Shown here: positions 51,104 through 62,049 of the stretch, in pieces
Position numbering within the stretch: position 1 is the stretch's first letter
Layout of the letters: the number at the start of each line of letters is the position of its first letter
Origin: Lepidodermella squamata
Taxonomy: Eukaryota; Gastrotricha
Assembly (NCBI GenBank): GCA_047495785.1
Contig: JBLDXI010000011.1
Span: forward strand, 310,001 to 374,000
Reading direction: 5' to 3'
Length of the DNA: 64,000 nt
The notes under the pieces: generated by a model
Database searches by the model: none
Told to the model about the DNA's origin: nothing
The model's input: only the letters and a program-made list of their open reading frames with translations
Made by a program: the position numbers and the translations under genes

Positions 51104-52684
51104 TCAGCCACTGAAGATGACGAAAGCAGCGTAGACATTAGTGGTGATGAAGTAGTCTAGCGCTAGTAGGAACACGCCGAGATCGCACGCCCTCAGCGGG
51201 CCAAGGTTCGGCACTAAAAGCATCGAATAATCGATGTCAGCTGACAGGAATCGCAATTTCGACGACAAAGTGCACGCCAACATGTCATAAACAGCGACAC
51301 TCGCCGTCAAACCGGTCAATAACAGCATGTACTGCGCCATTAGCACGTTTTGCGATGTTACTGGTACCTGAAAAAAAACAAAAATACCAAGTTCATAAAA
51401 AATTAATGAAATTGAATTTTTTAAATAATTTGGGAAATCAGAATTTTTTGAGAATTTTGAAAAAATTTCGGAATTTTTTAAAACGGCAAACCTCGCCCAA
51501 AACATCTGATTGTGCGACAATTAAGGCTAGCAAACATGTTCCACATAGAACCGGCCTATCGGGTAAATCCGGAGGCATGACGAATGACCCAAGAACCAGG
51601 CTGGTTAGAACCAAACACGGAGCTAGTAGGTTCGCGACGTAGTAACTTGGATTGCGATCGAAACGCAACTTGATCGAGGCGTAACTCGCGTCACCATTTC
51701 GCTGCAAGATCGAACGCGTCGAGCCGAACTTCATCGCGACGTCAACTGATGTCCACATTTTGTTGGACAACTTCTCTCGGCCTAGTAATTTAACCCCGCC
51801 GAAGGAGAGGTAACTCGTTGGTTGTTCGATGATGAACATCATTTCACATTGTTGTGAGTCGAAAGGGAATTTTCGTAGATCCAACTGGCATTTCGAGTCG
51901 AATGATCCGAGACGGGTCCAGTGGAAGTAGATTGTTCGGTTTGGTGTAGTCGGGTAGCAGACAACCTCGAAACGATCTGGCATGTCTTGCTTCGAGAGGA
52001 ATAGATCGTCCGAACTGTTAGCTAGGAGCAAGTCCGGTCGCCAGATTGCTGAGCCGTTTTCGGGGTTGAAGACCACTCGTTCTGTAGATTCAACCGCTGG
52101 AGTTGTGTAGTTGCTATCGCACGTGAAAACCGCCCATTGAAGCTTGAGGGAGGCGATGAGGGACAGTTGTTGGTTGATCGAGTCCAGAGAGGCGAGGCGT
52201 TCGGCTTTGAAGGTCAGGTAGACTTGGGTGCCCACAGCCGGGGCTTTGTTGTTAGGGGATAGATATGGGCACATGAGAAGGTCGTCGAAGCGAATGTTCG
52301 GATACAGACTGCCGTCGACTACTTCGGGGATCGGGAACGGCCGATCACTGATTTCGTTCATGCTCGTGTCTTGGGAACCAGATCCTGGAATGACTGATGA
52401 AATCTAAACGTTAATGAGTAGCGTAGAATGTTGTAGCCTATCTATGGAATAAGGAATACGAGACCCGATACCCTACGGTCTGTCAAGGCTTAGGTTGACG
52501 TATCACTTAAAGTCCTTCTCAACTATAGGTAGTTAGGTGGGTTGATAGTTGGTTGTTCGTTGCGTATAAAAGTGGGTGGTACCCAACATTCCTCACTTGA
52601 ACTGGCTGCCCGTTTCTGAAGCAAGCTTTACTTACCTGAAGATATAAGAAGCAGCGATAATAAGATTACAGTTCGAAATTGCAT
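51104..52684 (-). CDS. Cys-loop ligand-gated ion channel, bare form with introns (receptor G)
   Basis: Three exons: 52636-52684 (signal peptide MQFRTVILLSLLLISSG, phase 1), 51492-52384 and 51104-51367; 401 residues. The second intron (124 bp, very AT-rich, poly-pyrimidine acceptor) lies between M2 and M3. The mature protein has a short linker (SGSQDTSMNEISDRP), then FPIPEVVDGSLYP starting the ligand-binding domain. Landmarks: MCPYLSPNNKAP and FTCDSNYTTP (extra cysteine pair), IWRPDLLLANSS (loop A), CQLDLRKFPFDSQQC (Cys-loop, 13 spacing), LLAPC in M1, LCGTCLLALIVAQSDV with VPVTSQ in M2, LLTGLTASVAVYDMLACT in M3 and LGVFLLALDYFITTNVYAAF in M4. The M3-M4 loop is short. Ligand unknown. Confidence 0.85.
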
Positions 52685-53333
52685 TTTGAAATTAAAGTGA
52701 GCAATATTAAATCGTCAAAACCTGAAATATGATTATCAAATTAAATTCCTCCACGCTTTCGTTTGCCGTTCGTTTTTGCGCTTAGAAAATCAATTAACCC
52801 ATCAAATTTGCACTAGAAGCAGTAATTAGCAAATTATGTTGCGTTATTAGAATAAAATATTGCATGAATGAGACAGACAAAATAACTTTTCGTTGAATTT
52901 TGTTCAAACGCTTTTTGCGTTGATGAAAAATTGATTAAAAAGCTGAATGAAACGGTTCATATCCGACACATATTGAAAGAGTAATATCCTCCAGTTAGGG
53001 GGTGATCTCCGATCGAAGTATTACTTATGTTATTGGACCTCTCCACTGCTCACGGCCGGAGACCCAAAGAGGGACCCCTTGTAGCGATTTTCCATATCCT
53101 CATTGTTGAGCTCTTCGCTTGAGCTTCTCAATCGGTTAGCTCTCAACAGGTTTAATGTTGTGGCTGAGAAAGTATGATTCCCAAAGCTTTGACAATAATG
53201 CTTTAAATGTGTTGATATAAATCTTTCCATGAATGACAAAAAACCAATCGATATCAGCTTTTCTGGTTTTGTAACTTGAAACCTTCATGGGAATCAGGGA
53301 TCTATGTAAACATTTTTCGGGTAAGAATCTTTG
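52685..53333. other. Intergenic
   Basis: No gene seen; the minus-strand frame at 53030-53239 lacks support. Confidence 0.45.
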
Positions 53334-54545
53334 TCACAATCTTTCATTGTTATAGCCTATTACACGGTAGGAAACAACCGTAATGCCATCTGATTGGCTT
53401 GCCCCATCGGTCTTCAAAATACAGCCATATCGATGCATAGCAAAATCAGCCAGAAACAGCCCATAAATTACAAAATAGGCGCAAACTTCAGCGTAGTAAA
53501 ACGCTGAGCTGAATAAAAGCAGAACAACAGCTGCGCTTGTTAAAATAATTAGGCTAAAATTGTGAACAGCCAGATTCAGAACCATCCATCGCTTTGAGTC
53601 ATGTGATTTGCTGGCGAATGGTTTGGCAAAAGCGAGAATAGAGAATCCATGGAGCATAAGCGACGTAGGGACCGTTACCAAAAATGGAGATAAATCCTCC
53701 ATTATCAGCAATCTCTCACGAGCTGGATCTACACTCTCAAGTAATCTCTCAATGGATCTATCGCTGTAGATATCCGCAAAAAAGGAGCTATAAAGTAGTA
53801 AAATTGAAAGAAAGATGGATAGAAACACGTGAATAGCCGATAAAATGGGGCCAACAAGTCGAAATTTGGGTCGGTAGACCAGGTATTTAGCGTAAACAGT
53901 TCTGCGTTGCGGACGGCCGTTCGACCTATTTCGACATCGAGACACGAGGCTGAAAGCTATTGGAACAGCCAATAATCCAATGGCGGCCACAATTTCGATA
54001 ATAAACAGTCTGTTGGCCTCGTTTTCCCCACTTTGCCGCAGACAGATTGCCAGAGAAATTTCAGTCGTGAGAATCAAGGCGAAATCGGCCAGGTATAAGA
54101 TCTGATCACGTGGGCCCTTGTCTGCAGCTGGAATAGACCACTCAGATGCAACATGAATAGCAAAAACTGAGTTGAGGATAGATCCAGTCATCGGCAGTAG
54201 AATCAATTCGACCTCATTGAAGCAATATTTGTAATTGCTGATCGCAATAGAGTCGTTTCTAGTGAAGTTGTCGCACCGAGCTAGACAAGATGAATCTGTG
54301 AAAAACGTGAAGGCTACAGCTGTTAACAAGCAAGCCTGGCCGATGCTTACAACGCAGAACACAAGTTTCACCACCCAACTCCGGATTGTTTCATCGAAGA
54401 CTGAAATTCGTTCTTCATATTCTTCATTTGTATTTGCTGGCGGTGGGGCTGGTATTGCTGTAGCTTCGATGAGGTTAGTGACTTGAACTACAGCTTCGTA
54501 GCTTGGGGGTGGCTCAACTTCGTAACTTGGTGGGCTCTCATTCAT
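53334..54545 (-). CDS. PPxY-pair multipass membrane protein (member 6, diverged)
   Basis: A single exon of 403 residues from ATG 54545; the frame extends upstream only through a TTG codon. The N-terminus is MNESPPSYEVEPPPSYEAVV, two PPSY motifs within 20 residues. About eight hydrophobic segments follow, including VFCVVSIGQACLLTAVAFTF, LILLPMTGSILNSVFAIHVA, ILYLADFALILTTEISLAI, IVAAIGLLAVPIAFSLV, IHVFLSIFLSILLLYSSFF, LVTVPTSLMLHGFSILAFA and FSLIILTSAAVVLLLFSSAF, ending with VIYGLFLADFAMHRYG. The luminal SSCLARCD pair corresponds to the SDCxxxCD of other members. It has a longer C-terminal tail than the others. GATA-type motifs (GCGATAAG, CTGATAAAAG) lie 50-75 bases upstream on the minus strand, but the full promoter block is absent. 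Confidence 0.7.
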   Translation of the reverse strand: MNESPPSYEVEPPPSYEAVVQVTNLIEATAIPAPPPANTNEEYEERISVFDETIRSWVVKLVFCVVSIGQACLLTAVAFTFFTDSSCLARCDNFTRNDSIAISNYKYCFNEVELILLPMTGSILNSVFAIHVASEWSIPAADKGPRDQILYLADFALILTTEISLAICLRQSGENEANRLFIIEIVAAIGLLAVPIAFSLVSRCRNRSNGRPQRRTVYAKYLVYRPKFRLVGPILSAIHVFLSIFLSILLLYSSFFADIYSDRSIERLLESVDPARERLLIMEDLSPFLVTVPTSLMLHGFSILAFAKPFASKSHDSKRWMVLNLAVHNFSLIILTSAAVVLLLFSSAFYYAEVCAYFVIYGLFLADFAMHRYGCILKTDGASQSDGITVVSYRVIGYNNERL

Positions 54546-55159
54546 TGTGATGCCGATAAGACAGGCTATTCTCAACAATTGCTTGTAAGCTCAATCTTTT
54601 AGCGATAAGAACGTTTCTGATAAAAGCCTGCTCTGCACGCGATGAATCATACCTTATCCCTGTTAGTTAATAATCTCGTTTAGTTACCAGGTTTCCCAGT
54701 GTGCGAAGTACCGGGGGTTACCGTAACCTCCACTAAGGCAAGAAAACGCAAATAAGCCCATTCATAGCGCAGCCACTTTTTACCGAGGCCGAGAAAATCT
54801 CACAATTGAACCCTTAATTTAAATAATTGAACGCGAACGGATTTTTCGGCGAATATTTTTAATTTTGGAAATGAAAAATATTAGCCCAAAAAGTTTGTCC
54901 TCTTGGGCGGGTAGGTCGTTTGTTCTATTGTGCGATTTTCTCGGCTACGGTAAAAAGTGGCTGCGCTATGCATTGGGGAACCTTTTGGTCAGACTGAAGA
55001 CGCTTACTCCCCACATCGAGGATAACACTTCATCCATCGAAGTTCGTTTCTTACAATGTCTTCTTTGTTGATAGCGAAGTATCAAATATTGGGGGGTACC
55101 TCGTAAATTTTATTACACATTAAACGCCATTCATTTTCCTGATTTCCATTCCTGAGAGA
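54546..55159. other. Intergenic
   Basis: Promoter of member 6 and 3' flank of protein E. No gene seen. Confidence 0.5.
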
Positions 55160-57684
55160 TCAGACCATGCTGTTGAGGTAGCCTATTACTTTGAATGCAC
55201 TTTCTTCCAATATTGCCCAATGAGCCACATCCAAAGACGTGGTATTATGCGTCAGCAGACTAGACCGTTTCGTTCTGTTCACCGTAACGATGAGAAGCTG
55301 GCATTTGACACTGTTTGCAAGAGCTAGCAACGATTGAAATCTTTCGACATCGTCAGGCGCTGATGAAGCTATCATAATCACAACTCGTTTAAAATTTGAA
55401 GAATCTATGGAACAAAAATTAGGGTTCTATTTTGAACCTAAAACCTGAACAATCAACCTTCTGTTGTGAATGCCGGTGCCTGCAAGGTCTTGAAAATGCC
55501 GTTCGTTAGATTGTCGCGACCTCCGAAGTAAAGCGTGGAGTTATTCAAATTTTCAGCTAATAGGACTGTCTGATCCGGTTGCCTAGAGACTCTGTACCCA
55601 CTCGTCCTGCCGCCAAAACTTATCAAGCCAACCTAGAAAATACAAGCATCCTGATTTGAAATTTGAAAGAGAGTTTTCATGAACAGCATCAAATTTTAAT
55701 CCTATCTACTATGATCTAATCCCAAAAATACTTGCATTATTATTTCAATTATTATTTCAAACGACTGAGTGCTTTCTAAAGATACCTGCGATGTCGGAAG
55801 TGAAATTTGGCTCCTCAATCGCCGATAAATTAGAGCGACAAAAGCTTTGATTGCAGTGAGTTGTAATATTGGGACTCGAAGAGATGTGTCTATAGCAAAA
55901 TACACGTCCAAGTTGCGATCGACGGCTGTGGGAAAATAAAACAGATACTGTAATTTTTAATCCACAGAATTAACAAAAAACGAGACAACGGTTCCACGGA
56001 ATTCATTGATTTTGCCGGACAAATTTGGCTTGAATTGGTATAATTCTTTAATTTTTAGCGCGTTTCCTCATTCCAGCCTCATCTTTTTTAAGTTTTTGAT
56101 TCATTTAAGTGACCGTCCTCTATTTCTAATAACTGAATTTACCTTCTAAAGTGCAGTTCGAGCTACAGCCATCGCCATCCACCTGATTACCATCATCGCA
56201 CTCTTCTGATAGTGCAGCGTCAAACTTATTGTCCCCGCAACTCGTTGATAGTGTCGCCGATCGCTGCTGCGTCTGAGCCAGGGTTGTAATGGCAGAAGTG
56301 CTGCTACGCGTAGTTGATGTCGATTGCGTCGATTGAGAAGTTACTGTACTAGGGTAAGTTGTAGAACTCGTGGAAGTTACGCTTGACTGTGTTGTCATGG
56401 TTGTATCTTGAGCCGATGTTTTCGTGGTTGTTGTTGTTGATGATGAAGAGGAAGTCCTAGGTGTTGTAGATGTCTCTGTGGAGCTTGTGGCCTCTGTTGT
56501 AGGCGGGCTTGTTGTTGCTGGCGTTGTAGTAGATGGGGTTGTTGTTGTTGCAGTCGTTGATGTTATTGTAGATGTGGTTGTAGATGAAGTACTTGTGCTG
56601 CTTGAACTTGAACTGGTTGCATCTTGGCCCGGGCTGAGAACCCAAAAGCTGAATTTGGTAAGCCTAACGCCCGCATTCGCGTTGTCGGCTGCCAGTAATC
56701 GTATAACATTGGAACTGAATTTGATAGTGTTCCCCAATCCTGGGCAGCTCATGCCAGATATGCCGATATAAGCGGTAGAGTCTGATGCTGTCGCAACCGC
56801 AAACTTGATTTTTACATCATTTTAATTTTAATTTAATTTATTTGATTTTTATATACTTTTCACAAAATTTCTCATCGCTAACTTACTGTCAATGAGTCGT
56901 TTGCGGACTGGAAAATTAGTATTAAATCCGCAGAGCCATTCGCGGGCATAAGATTCGCAGCTGTTATAGAGCCGAAATGCGTTCCAGAGTTGACAATCCG
57001 CTCATGAGCTGTCGGTCCATTCGGCCGGTAAGCCCCTAGAAGATCTATCGGAACGTCCGCCCTGAGCTTAAGCCACATCGCCACACCGGTCAGACCTGAA
57101 ACTGTTATCGGCATAGCTGATGTGTCTGAAATTTCAGGTAAATTTCAAATAGGGTTAAAGATAGCAAGAACTCACTCGGCGAGAGGCCAGACGTTGTGAA
57201 AACTATGCCTAACCAGCCGAAACTTCCATTCGACCTGTACCGAGCTTGAAGACTCAACTCCGCACGCCAGTACAACGGAGCTGACCCTGCAAACTTTTCA
57301 ATAAGCCATAGAGATTCCTACTTATAGCTAAACTTTGGGAAAAGTATCGCTTTTACCATGGTTGTAGAACGCATCGAGCCGAATGGAATTTCCGCCTGGG
57401 TGAAATTCGCCATTTGAACGTAACCGGCGAACTCAACCGCTGCATGACCGATCAACCATGCCGTGGATAGACTCATGTTATTGGTTTTGTCGAATGATAG
57501 CGATGGGATGTACGTTGAGTTCGCGTAGCCAGTTGGCGTGGCTAACAAGTTGGCTGATGGAGCTGGGTCGATGCATCGAACGCCTGGTTTAGAAGAAATA
57601 GAAACTGTTTATGAACCTGTTTTCCACTCACTAACCATTCTGGTGAAAATACGGCAGGAATAGTAGAATCAGGCTGCCTCGCAT
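55160..57684 (-). CDS. Secreted protein with shared ectodomain, Ser/Thr linker, DUF4215-type repeat and vWA domain (protein E)
   Basis: Eight exons: 57636-57684, 57357-57583, 57176-57293, 56887-57125, 56143-56803, 55786-55925, 55458-55632 and 55160-55404; 617 residues, all junctions frame-consistent. The signal peptide begins MRGSLILLFLPYFHQNGVRC. The ectodomain (PSANLLATP, YIPSLSFDKTNN, SFGWLGIVF, YRPNGPT, KFSFWVL) is homologous to those of D and receptors A-C, with the same intron phases. The Ser/Thr linker is shorter (about 110 residues). The DUF4215-type repeat CGDNKFD, SEECDDGNQVDGDGCSSNC is encoded in the same exon as the linker, whereas in D it has its own exon. The vWA-like domain starts LDVYFAIDTSLRVPILQLTA, with GLISFGGRTSGYRVSR and VVIMIASSAPDD; its MIDAS motif is DTSLR rather than DxSxS. 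Secreted; the role is probably adhesive or matrix-related by family analogy. Confidence 0.8.
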
Positions 57685-58574
57685 GGCACGACTTTTTCTG
57701 AACAGCGAGATAATGAATGTATGTATTAGAGCAAAACTTGAGTAAACATGTTTTCTAATTTCTAATGCGCAATGCGTGAAAATCTGAGAATTTAACCTAG
57801 ATCGCGTATGCGAACGACCAAATGAGTTGAAAGTAACAGGAATTGATTTTTCTCCCGTGCCTCGCTGCTTTAGTAGCTGAGTGCAAGCATTAATATTCTG
57901 TGCGTGCTGTGTCGGCCTGAGTTTATGACTACAATTGACACGCCTCGTTCAACCCACAGACGTCGTTGAAGTTTACGCCAGTTTTAAGGTAAAAAATGAG
58001 AAAAATAGCGTTTTCACTACGAAAGTGAAAATCAAAGCTAGGTATATATACGTTTCACCTCATGTCTTGAGACTGACGTGGCCTTGAAGCAGCTTAAATC
58101 AGCGACGCAACGAAATTCTTCTTGACCTGAAGTCTTAAAGTGCCTAGCTTAATTGGGGGCTATAACTATAGGACTAATCCTTTGGGCTCGACACTAGCCA
58201 CAATGGATAGGTGAGTTACCGTTTGCTTACAGGTTGAATCAACACCACCAAACCCGTCCTGGTTACAGAGAACCAACATTTCAAAGTCTATATCTTTACA
58301 AGAATAGACAGAGAATGTTCATAATGAAATCGAATTGAGATGAATTAGCAGTTTCTCATGCTTTGACGCAGTGGAAGGCGAATATACTAGATAGCAATTT
58401 TTCTGCAGGTGTGCAGGTGTTTGATCGGATATGGAAAGTTTGCTCTGGCTTTATTGGATGAATGGATTATGGATAGAAATTCGTTGAAATTATTAACTCG
58501 ACATGTTTCGATCTGAAGAGTAGGCGTGAAGTGAGTTCTCTGACGTATCTCGCTATAAGAAGGAGTTTATTGCA
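57685..58574. other. Divergent promoter region between protein E and receptor H
   Basis: No gene seen. CTATAAGA at 58553-58560 is TATA-like but only 15 bases before the ATG of receptor H. Confidence 0.5.
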
Positions 58575-59787
58575 ATGTTGAGGACCTTTCAACTGCAGCT
58601 CGTGGTCTTAGAACTGACTTTAGCTGCTGTTAGCAGGGCGGATCTCCTATTCGAAGAAAGCGAATTAATCATTGAAATATTCAAATATTCGTGCCCATAC
58701 GCTCTGTATAAATGGCTACCTAACCATCTATCAAGTGGCACTGATAGATTGGACATGGAGATTGACGTGGATATAAAGCTAACACCGCCTGTCGAAATTC
58801 GTGAAACAAGCCGTCAAATGAGCGTTCTCATTGACTTCACAGTGACATGGTATTGGCCGTGCGACCTCGATGCTTTCTGCAATAAGATTAAAGATGCTAT
58901 TAACATCACTGATTGCCCGCCTTCGGAATTTAAATTCTTTTTTGATGCGTCGCCCAACGAAGTTTGGCATACTTCGGTTATCCACTTGAATGCGGTATCC
59001 AACCCCATGGTCATGATAGAGTGAGATTGAATAAATTTTTAGCCTTAGAATTTCAATTAATCCTTTGTTTAGGTCCTCCACGCAGACTCCCGTGCAAATC
59101 CACCCGTTTCATGGCTATTCACAGGGAGGATCTTCAGCCAAGTTGGAATCACACTGTTTAGAAAACTCGCGAATAGCTCAATTTCCTTTCGATAGCTTCG
59201 AATGCAATGTAGATGTTACGGGATATTTTGGTTCCGAAATACTGAACCACAAAGTCGATGTCGAATTCAAGCCTGGCGATGATGTCAGCAGTGTCTGGAC
59301 TTTCATAGGGTACAATCATTCATCTGGCGACAACAGCGTCTTTATTCAGCTGTCCTTCAAGCGCAAACCGGGTTTCATTCTCCAACAAGTCATCGTGCCT
59401 TGTTACATTCTTGCTGGGCTTCAGCTTTTGGGCCTGATCATGCCTGCTAAAATGCCAGATCGGCCGATGTACAGCATCACCGTTCTACTTGCTTTTTTCG
59501 TCATTCTCGGCATGATTTTCGCAGCCATTCCGCCGTCCCCGGAACCAGTTTATCTTGCAATCTTGATCGAGACAAAAATAGGCATCGGAGCTTTGATAAC
59601 CCTGTACACGCTTGTGACGCTGCGATTTGCAAAAACCAAGCTATTAAAGCGAATTGTGGGGCGGGTGTTTCACGTGCCATTCAGAGTCATCAACATCATG
59701 GACCTTACAGCCGCGTGCTTCTTCGTAGCTTTATCTGGTGTAATCGATGCAGTTTTGTTTTCGAAATTGCTGCAACGCAATAGTTGA
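58575..59787 (+). CDS. Divergent Cys-loop receptor with 15-residue Cys-loop (receptor H)
   Basis: Two exons, 58575-59020 and 59073-59787, with a 52-bp phase-2 intron; 386 residues. A signal peptide (MLRTFQLQLVVLELTLAAVS) is followed by a short ligand-binding domain: YSCPYALYKWLPNH, WYWPCDLDAFC, NEVWHTSVIHLNAVS (loop A position) and CLENSRIAQFPFDSFEC, a Cys-loop with 15 rather than 13 residues between the cysteines. Four membrane segments follow: QQVIVPCYILAGLQLLGLIM (M1), MYSITVLLAFFVILGMIFAA (M2), ILIETKIGIGALITLYTLVT (M3) and IMDLTAACFFVALSGVIDAV (M4), with an M3-M4 loop of about 20 residues. M1 keeps VPC. M2 is very hydrophobic after 9' Leu (FFVILGMIF). It forms a tandem array with two paralogues downstream. 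The ligand is unknown; whether it conducts ions is open. Confidence 0.8.
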
Positions 59788-60387
59788 TCTTAATGCTAAA
59801 TGCTTATCTATCGAACAAACTATCGAATTTCATTCATAACACTTCTCACTCTTGAAAGATCCCATACAAAGCGCGAAATAGGATCCTCGAACTACGGGAT
59901 ATTTTCAGGCCCCTTCGGCCTGTGATTTTTTGGGGGTTTTTCCACTTTGGCCTGCGGAACTGGGGGGTACGATACCAACCCTCATTCCCCCCGTACTTCG
60001 CCGCCTGATTTCATATCTGAAAATACCCACACCTACGTTTTACTGGCTGAATTTCTCTAAATCAGCATCAAGTAACATAGCTGCGTTGCATGTTTGAAGG
60101 TCCACCCGAATCCGCCCGGATTATGCAAAACCGAGAACTGCGCAAAAATAACTGTATCGCCTAATCAATAAAAAACCAAAACTTTGCTGCGGGATTTCTG
60201 TAGGTGTGTTTTTATTTGATCGGATGTGCATAGAGTTAGCACCAACCTGCATGAAAGTCACATGAAAGATTCATATCCTTTGGAAATTAATACTCTCCAC
60301 AATCCGAAGAGCAAGCAGTCAGGCCAGGTTTCTAGTATAAAATTCTTGACATTTCCAGCTGTAAAGGCAGTGGCTACTAAGAAGATA
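59788..60387. other. Intergenic
   Basis: Contains a GC-rich palindromic stretch (CAGGCCCCTTCGGCCTG at 59910-59926) and TATAAAAT at 60336-60343, about 45 bases before the ATG of receptor I. Confidence 0.5.
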
Positions 60388-61591
60388 ATGCTTTTATCGA
60401 CAATTATTCAACTGATACTGGTGATCGCCAGCACTACTGTGAGCAGGGCGGATCTCCTATTCGAAGAAAGCGAATTAATCATTGAAATATTCAAATATTC
60501 GTGCCCATACGCTATGTACAAGTGGCTACCTAACCATCAATCATATGGCAGCAATAACTTGGAAATTAATATTTTCCCGGACATATCATTAATGGCACCT
60601 GTTGACATTCGGGAAACAAGCCGTCAGATGGGGGTTCTCGTTGACTTTTCAGTGACATGGTATTGGCCATGCGACTTTGACGCCTTCTGCGAGAAAATCA
60701 AAGCAAGCAACATCACAGAGTGCACATTCTCGGCAGATGATAATCTCTTCGTGCTCGAGCAAATGGAGAAAGTATGGACTCCAGCGATTTACCACGATAA
60801 TTCGGTTTCCAGCCCAAGGGCCATTTTAGAGTAAGATTGTTCAGAATTTCGTAACTTTTGACTGACATCCTTTTTTCAGATCAATGGCCAAATCAGACGT
60901 AGAAATCTTCCCATTTCTCGGCTATTCGGTGTGGGGCACATCAATGAAGCTAGAATCGCACTGTTTGGAGAATTCAGAAATATCTCGATTTCCTTTTGAT
61001 AGCTTCAAATGCTCCATTTATATTGCGGGGAGCGCTGGCTCTTACATTTACAATTACGTAGCCAAAGTCGAATTTGAAGCAGGTGAGGATGTCGGCAATG
61101 TTTGGACTTTCATGCGTTACAATGATTCATTTGTTGGCGGGAATGGATTCTCCATTCATCTGTCCTTCAAGCGCAAACCGGGTTTCACTATTCAACAAGT
61201 CATCGTGCCTTGTTACATACTTGCTGGGCTGCAAATTCTGAGTCTTATCATGCCTGCTAAAATGGCCGACCGGCCTGTCTACAACATCACAGTCCTACTC
61301 GCGTTTTTCGTCATTCTCGGCATGATTTTCGCCGCGATTCCGCCATCACCGGAGCCAATTTACCTGGTGATTTTGATCGAGACAAAAATCGGCATTGGCG
61401 CTGTCATCACTTTGTACACACTGGTCACGCTGAGTTTCGCGAAAAGCAGACTATCCAAGCGTATTGTGGTGCGGATATTTTTCATGCCATTCAGAATCAT
61501 CAACCTCATGGATATGGCAGCTGTGTGTTTTTTCGTAGCTTTATCTGGCGTCATCGATGCAGTTCTCTTCTGCAAAATGCTCGAGTGCTAA
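60388..61591 (+). CDS. Divergent Cys-loop receptor with 15-residue Cys-loop (receptor I)
   Basis: Two exons, 60388-60830 and 60880-61591, with a 49-bp phase-2 intron at the same place as in H; 384 residues. The ATG at 60388 is preferred over the upstream in-frame ATGs at 60226 and 60262 because it follows a TATA-like box (60336-60343) and starts a signal peptide (MLLSTIIQLILVIASTTVSR). Residues 22-45 are nearly identical to H (ADLLFEESELIIEIFKYSCP), suggesting recent duplication or conversion there. Cys-loop CLENSEISRFPFDSFKC has 15 spacing. M1 QQVIVPCYILAGLQILSLIM, M2 VYNITVLLAFFVILGMIFAA, M3 ILIETKIGIGAVITLYTLVT and M4 LMDMAAVCFFVALSGVIDAV. AATAAA at 61634-61639. Confidence 0.8.
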
Positions 61592-62049
61592 TCTTTGAAG
61601 GTTTTGAAGCTTATTCGCCCATTTCCCTGTTGAAATAAATTCTTTACTTTCATTTTTCAATCATTTCTGAAACACGATGAACAGCAAGAATTTTTCTGCC
61701 TCCATCTCCACAAAAACCCGATTCTTTATTTGCTTGAAATCGGACTGCGAAACGAAGTCTCGAGGACCTTAAGCCTTAAGCAATCATTCCAGCATCGGCG
61801 AGCAAAGCTGACTGCACAAGCCATCTAACGGCGCATTCAATAAATATGAAAAGTTTGAGTTACTATTCAGTTACCTTGATGATTTCGCACTTATTATTGA
61901 TCGGACTATTTGAACGGATATGAAAAATTGCTCGAAAACGGCCTTTATTGAAATGGCCTTCATAGTACACGATTTCATCATTCACGCATGATTTTCATTC
62001 GGGTAGGTATAAACTCCAGTCTGCCATTACTAGCTGGGAAAATCAAAGA
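61592..62049. other. Intergenic with TATA box
   Basis: TATAAACT at 62008-62015, 35 bases before the ATG of receptor J. Nothing else seen. Confidence 0.5.

Noticed and set aside
59905-60010. GC-rich palindrome near 59910 as an RNA gene or terminator
   Set aside because: The stem is short; similar G/C-rich stretches near 24740, 43800, 48250 and 54710 suggest at most an old dispersed repeat, which I could not align convincingly by eye.
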